Shown piece after piece: positions 62,774-64,000 of a stretch of 64,000 bases of DNA (position 1 is the stretch's first letter; each line of letters starts with the position of its first letter). Position numbers and translations under genes: made by a program. The notes under the pieces were generated by a model. That model was given only the letters and a program-made list of their open reading frames with translations, did not search any database and was not told where the DNA came from. Source of the stretch: Bacillota bacterium (GTDB lineage: Bacteria > Bacillota > Clostridia > Acetivibrionales > DSM-1351); the NCBI GenBank assembly GCA_023390335.1, contig JAEWCZ010000066.1:124001-188000 (forward strand). The letters run 5' to 3'.

Positions 62774-62859
62774 TATTTAACATAAGTAAACTTTAATGTT
62801 TTAGAATATAATAATAAGTATCTTTTTAAAGTCTGCTAATTATGTATGGAAGTAGATAG

Positions 62860-63029
62860 TGTGGAATTGCTTTAAAGGAGCATGTTTCCATACCAGTTAT
62901 ACTTACAGGTGGAATCACGGCTGCGATGGCGACAGAACAGCTTTTGGCTGATGGAACGACTGATTTGATAGGAGTAGGCAGAGCGATTTAAAAGATTCTG
63001 ATTGGGCTGCCCGGGCAATGGGTATCTAA
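62860..63029 (+). pseudogene. Remnant of an old-yellow-enzyme family oxidoreductase (C-terminal piece)
   Basis: Translating from 62884 gives VSIPVILTGGITAAMATEQL and DLIGVGRAI, the phosphate-binding end of NADH:flavin oxidoreductases. A one-base loss after 62988 shifts the frame; the second frame continues LKDSDWAARAMGI and stops at 63029. Only about 55 residues remain of a protein of about 340 or more. A stop about 62856 bounds it upstream. It is a decayed fragment, not a gene. Confidence 0.75.
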
Positions 63030-63065
63030 ATTAGCATAATATTAATCTTGTAAGGAGGTGATAAA

Positions 63066-63260
63066 ATGATAACAAAGGACTGGTCAATAACTGATATAGT
63101 TGAGAAATATCCTAAGACTGCAGAAATATTAATGAACCGCGGAATGCATTGTTTCGGATGTATGGCAGCAAGATTTGAGAACATAGAGCAGGGTGCAATG
63201 GCTCATGGTATAAATGTAGATGAATTGATTAAAGAACTGAATGAAGCTATAAAAGAATAA
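63066..63260 (+). CDS. DUF1858 domain protein
   Basis: A 64-residue protein. ITDIVEKYPKTAEILMNRGMHCFGCMAARFENIEQGA is the DUF1858 signature with C-x2-C near residue 28-31, found in redox-related small proteins and hybrid-cluster neighbours. AAGGAGGTG precedes the ATG. Role unknown. Confidence 0.85.
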   Translation: MITKDWSITDIVEKYPKTAEILMNRGMHCFGCMAARFENIEQGAMAHGINVDELIKELNEAIKE

Positions 63261-63287
63261 TCTAATAAAAATAGCAAGATACAAAAA

Positions 63288-63342
63288 TAAGCATAATTAC
63301 CGAAGTAAGATGAATTATCTTCGGTTATTACGCTTTTTTTTT
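63288..63342. terminator. Bidirectional terminator
   Basis: ATAAGCATAATTACCGAAG pairs with CTTCGGTTATTACGCTTTT around about 13 bases, followed by a run of T. It separates the DUF1858 gene and the convergent permease. Confidence 0.82.
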
Positions 63343-63349
63343 GTATCAG

Positions 63350-64000
63350 CTATATAAAAAATATTATTACAAAGTAAATAATCAACAGTGCAAATCCCAG
63401 CGGTAGTCCGATTTTTGCCCATTCACGGCTCTTTATCCCCAGCTTCCCGGCTGATATGATATTTGGAATATTGCCGGGAATAAGCATTCCACCGCTTAAC
63501 AGCAGACCCATAAGAATTGACTGAATCTGTTTCGTACTCATAGCAGGACTTACTTCGGCAGCTGCAAGGGTTGCATTATCCAGGACAGCCGAAGATATAT
63601 TTATCCAATATAACACCATGCTGGGGAGATGGATGACATACGTGTTTATAAGAGGCTTGAATCCTGAACCCAGCAGTTCCAAAGCTATTATGAATAAAAA
63701 TATCTTTATGGCACGAACAAAAACTGCTTTTATGCTTTCCAGTTCCAAAATCCCTTCATCTTCACTTTTTTCAGCTTTAGGTGTCATTATTGCAACAACA
63801 GCTCCAAGTATAGCCATAACAAGGACTCCAGGAATTACATATATACCTATGTTTCTGAATAAATACCCAAAATCGGCTTTTAATGAGGATACAACTATAG
63901 TTGAAAGAGGCTCTCCAATAGGAGTAAGGGCTGAACCCAAACCAATTGCAAAACAGGAAATTACAGTAAGTGTTACCTTCTGATTGCGCTTGAAGGGTAG
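63350..64000 (-). CDS. DUF1646-family membrane permease, partial (cut by right edge)
   Basis: The frame is open to the right window edge; the first in-frame TTG at 63940 is internal. At least 216 residues with five or more membrane helices are visible. TLTVISCFAIGLGSALTPIG, GEPLSTIVVSSL, SSAVLDNATLAAAEVSPA and SGGMLIPGNIPNIISAGKLG fit DUF1646 and related cation/anion permeases. Substrate unknown. Confidence 0.8.
   Translation of the reverse strand, partial: LPFKRNQKVTLTVISCFAIGLGSALTPIGEPLSTIVVSSLKADFGYLFRNIGIYVIPGVLVMAILGAVVAIMTPKAEKSEDEGILELESIKAVFVRAIKIFLFIIALELLGSGFKPLINTYVIHLPSMVLYWINISSAVLDNATLAAAEVSPAMSTKQIQSILMGLLLSGGMLIPGNIPNIISAGKLGIKSREWAKIGLPLGFALLIIYFVIIFFI

Noticed and set aside
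1..64000. CRISPR arrays, tRNA, rRNA, insertion sequences
   Set aside because: No regularly spaced repeats, no tRNA cloverleaf with CCA context and no transposase-like frame were noticed in reading both strands.

Overview
The window looks like a chromosome segment of a mesophilic, cellulolytic clostridium (Bacillota, Ruminiclostridium group). It is AT-rich, with strong AGGAGG-type ribosome binding sites and many TTG/GTG starts. It carries three dockerin-bearing (cellulosomal) proteins. The Cel5A-type endoglucanase at 20.2 kb closely resembles, from memory, CelCCA/Cel5A of R. cellulolyticum, so the source is probably that species or a close relative. No rRNA, tRNA, CRISPR array, insertion sequence or integrase was recognised.

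Layout. 1-288: end of a transporter permease cut by the left edge. 0.6-11.5 kb: a GntR regulator, then a BMP-type nucleoside-like ABC importer and a co-directional catabolic block (cysteine hydrolase, PfkB kinase, nucleoside phosphorylase, BtpA-like barrel, iron alcohol dehydrogenase, orphan TrpA-like barrel). 11.7-14.0 kb: eight very small related genes of unknown function ending at one terminator. 14.2-19.7 kb: a membrane-anchored SurA-like protein, an MFS permease, an MBL-fold hydrolase, 3-methyladenine glycosylase, and methionyl-tRNA synthetase behind a T-box. 20.2-23.1 kb: Cel5A, a second dockerin protein and a small unknown protein.

23.2-44.1 kb holds the most interesting content, a specialised-metabolite cluster that I cannot match to a known product. 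An archaeal-type aldolase (ADH synthase/GriI family) and a type II 3-dehydroquinate synthase (GriH family) bracket it. In other bacteria this pair makes 3-amino-4-hydroxybenzoate. Between them lie a small carrier protein, a heptose-activation set (two SIS isomerases, one fused to a GmhB-like phosphatase; an HddA-like kinase; a GalT-like nucleotidyltransferase; a sugar epimerase), two family 2 glycosyltransferases, two BtrH-like cysteine acyltransferases (one fused to a PKS-dehydratase-like fold) and a PP-loop enzyme. There are two NRPS proteins, A-PCP and A-PCP-C. A third BtrH-like gene lies upstream, divergent. The adjacent LuxR-type regulator is split by one extra base in a run of nine A. 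My inference is that the cluster makes a heptosylated aminohydroxybenzoate amide or peptide.

44.4-64 kb: dockerin-CotH protein, UDP-sugar dehydrogenase, EFR1 ferredoxin/flavodoxin protein, BceAB-like ABC pair, PadR-HAAS pair, the thiazole operon thiSFGH-thiE (no THI box seen), a secreted unknown protein, a chemoreceptor, a trio of tail-collar and beta-trefoil proteins, an ArsR regulator, an old-yellow-enzyme remnant, a DUF1858 protein and a DUF1646 permease running off the right edge.
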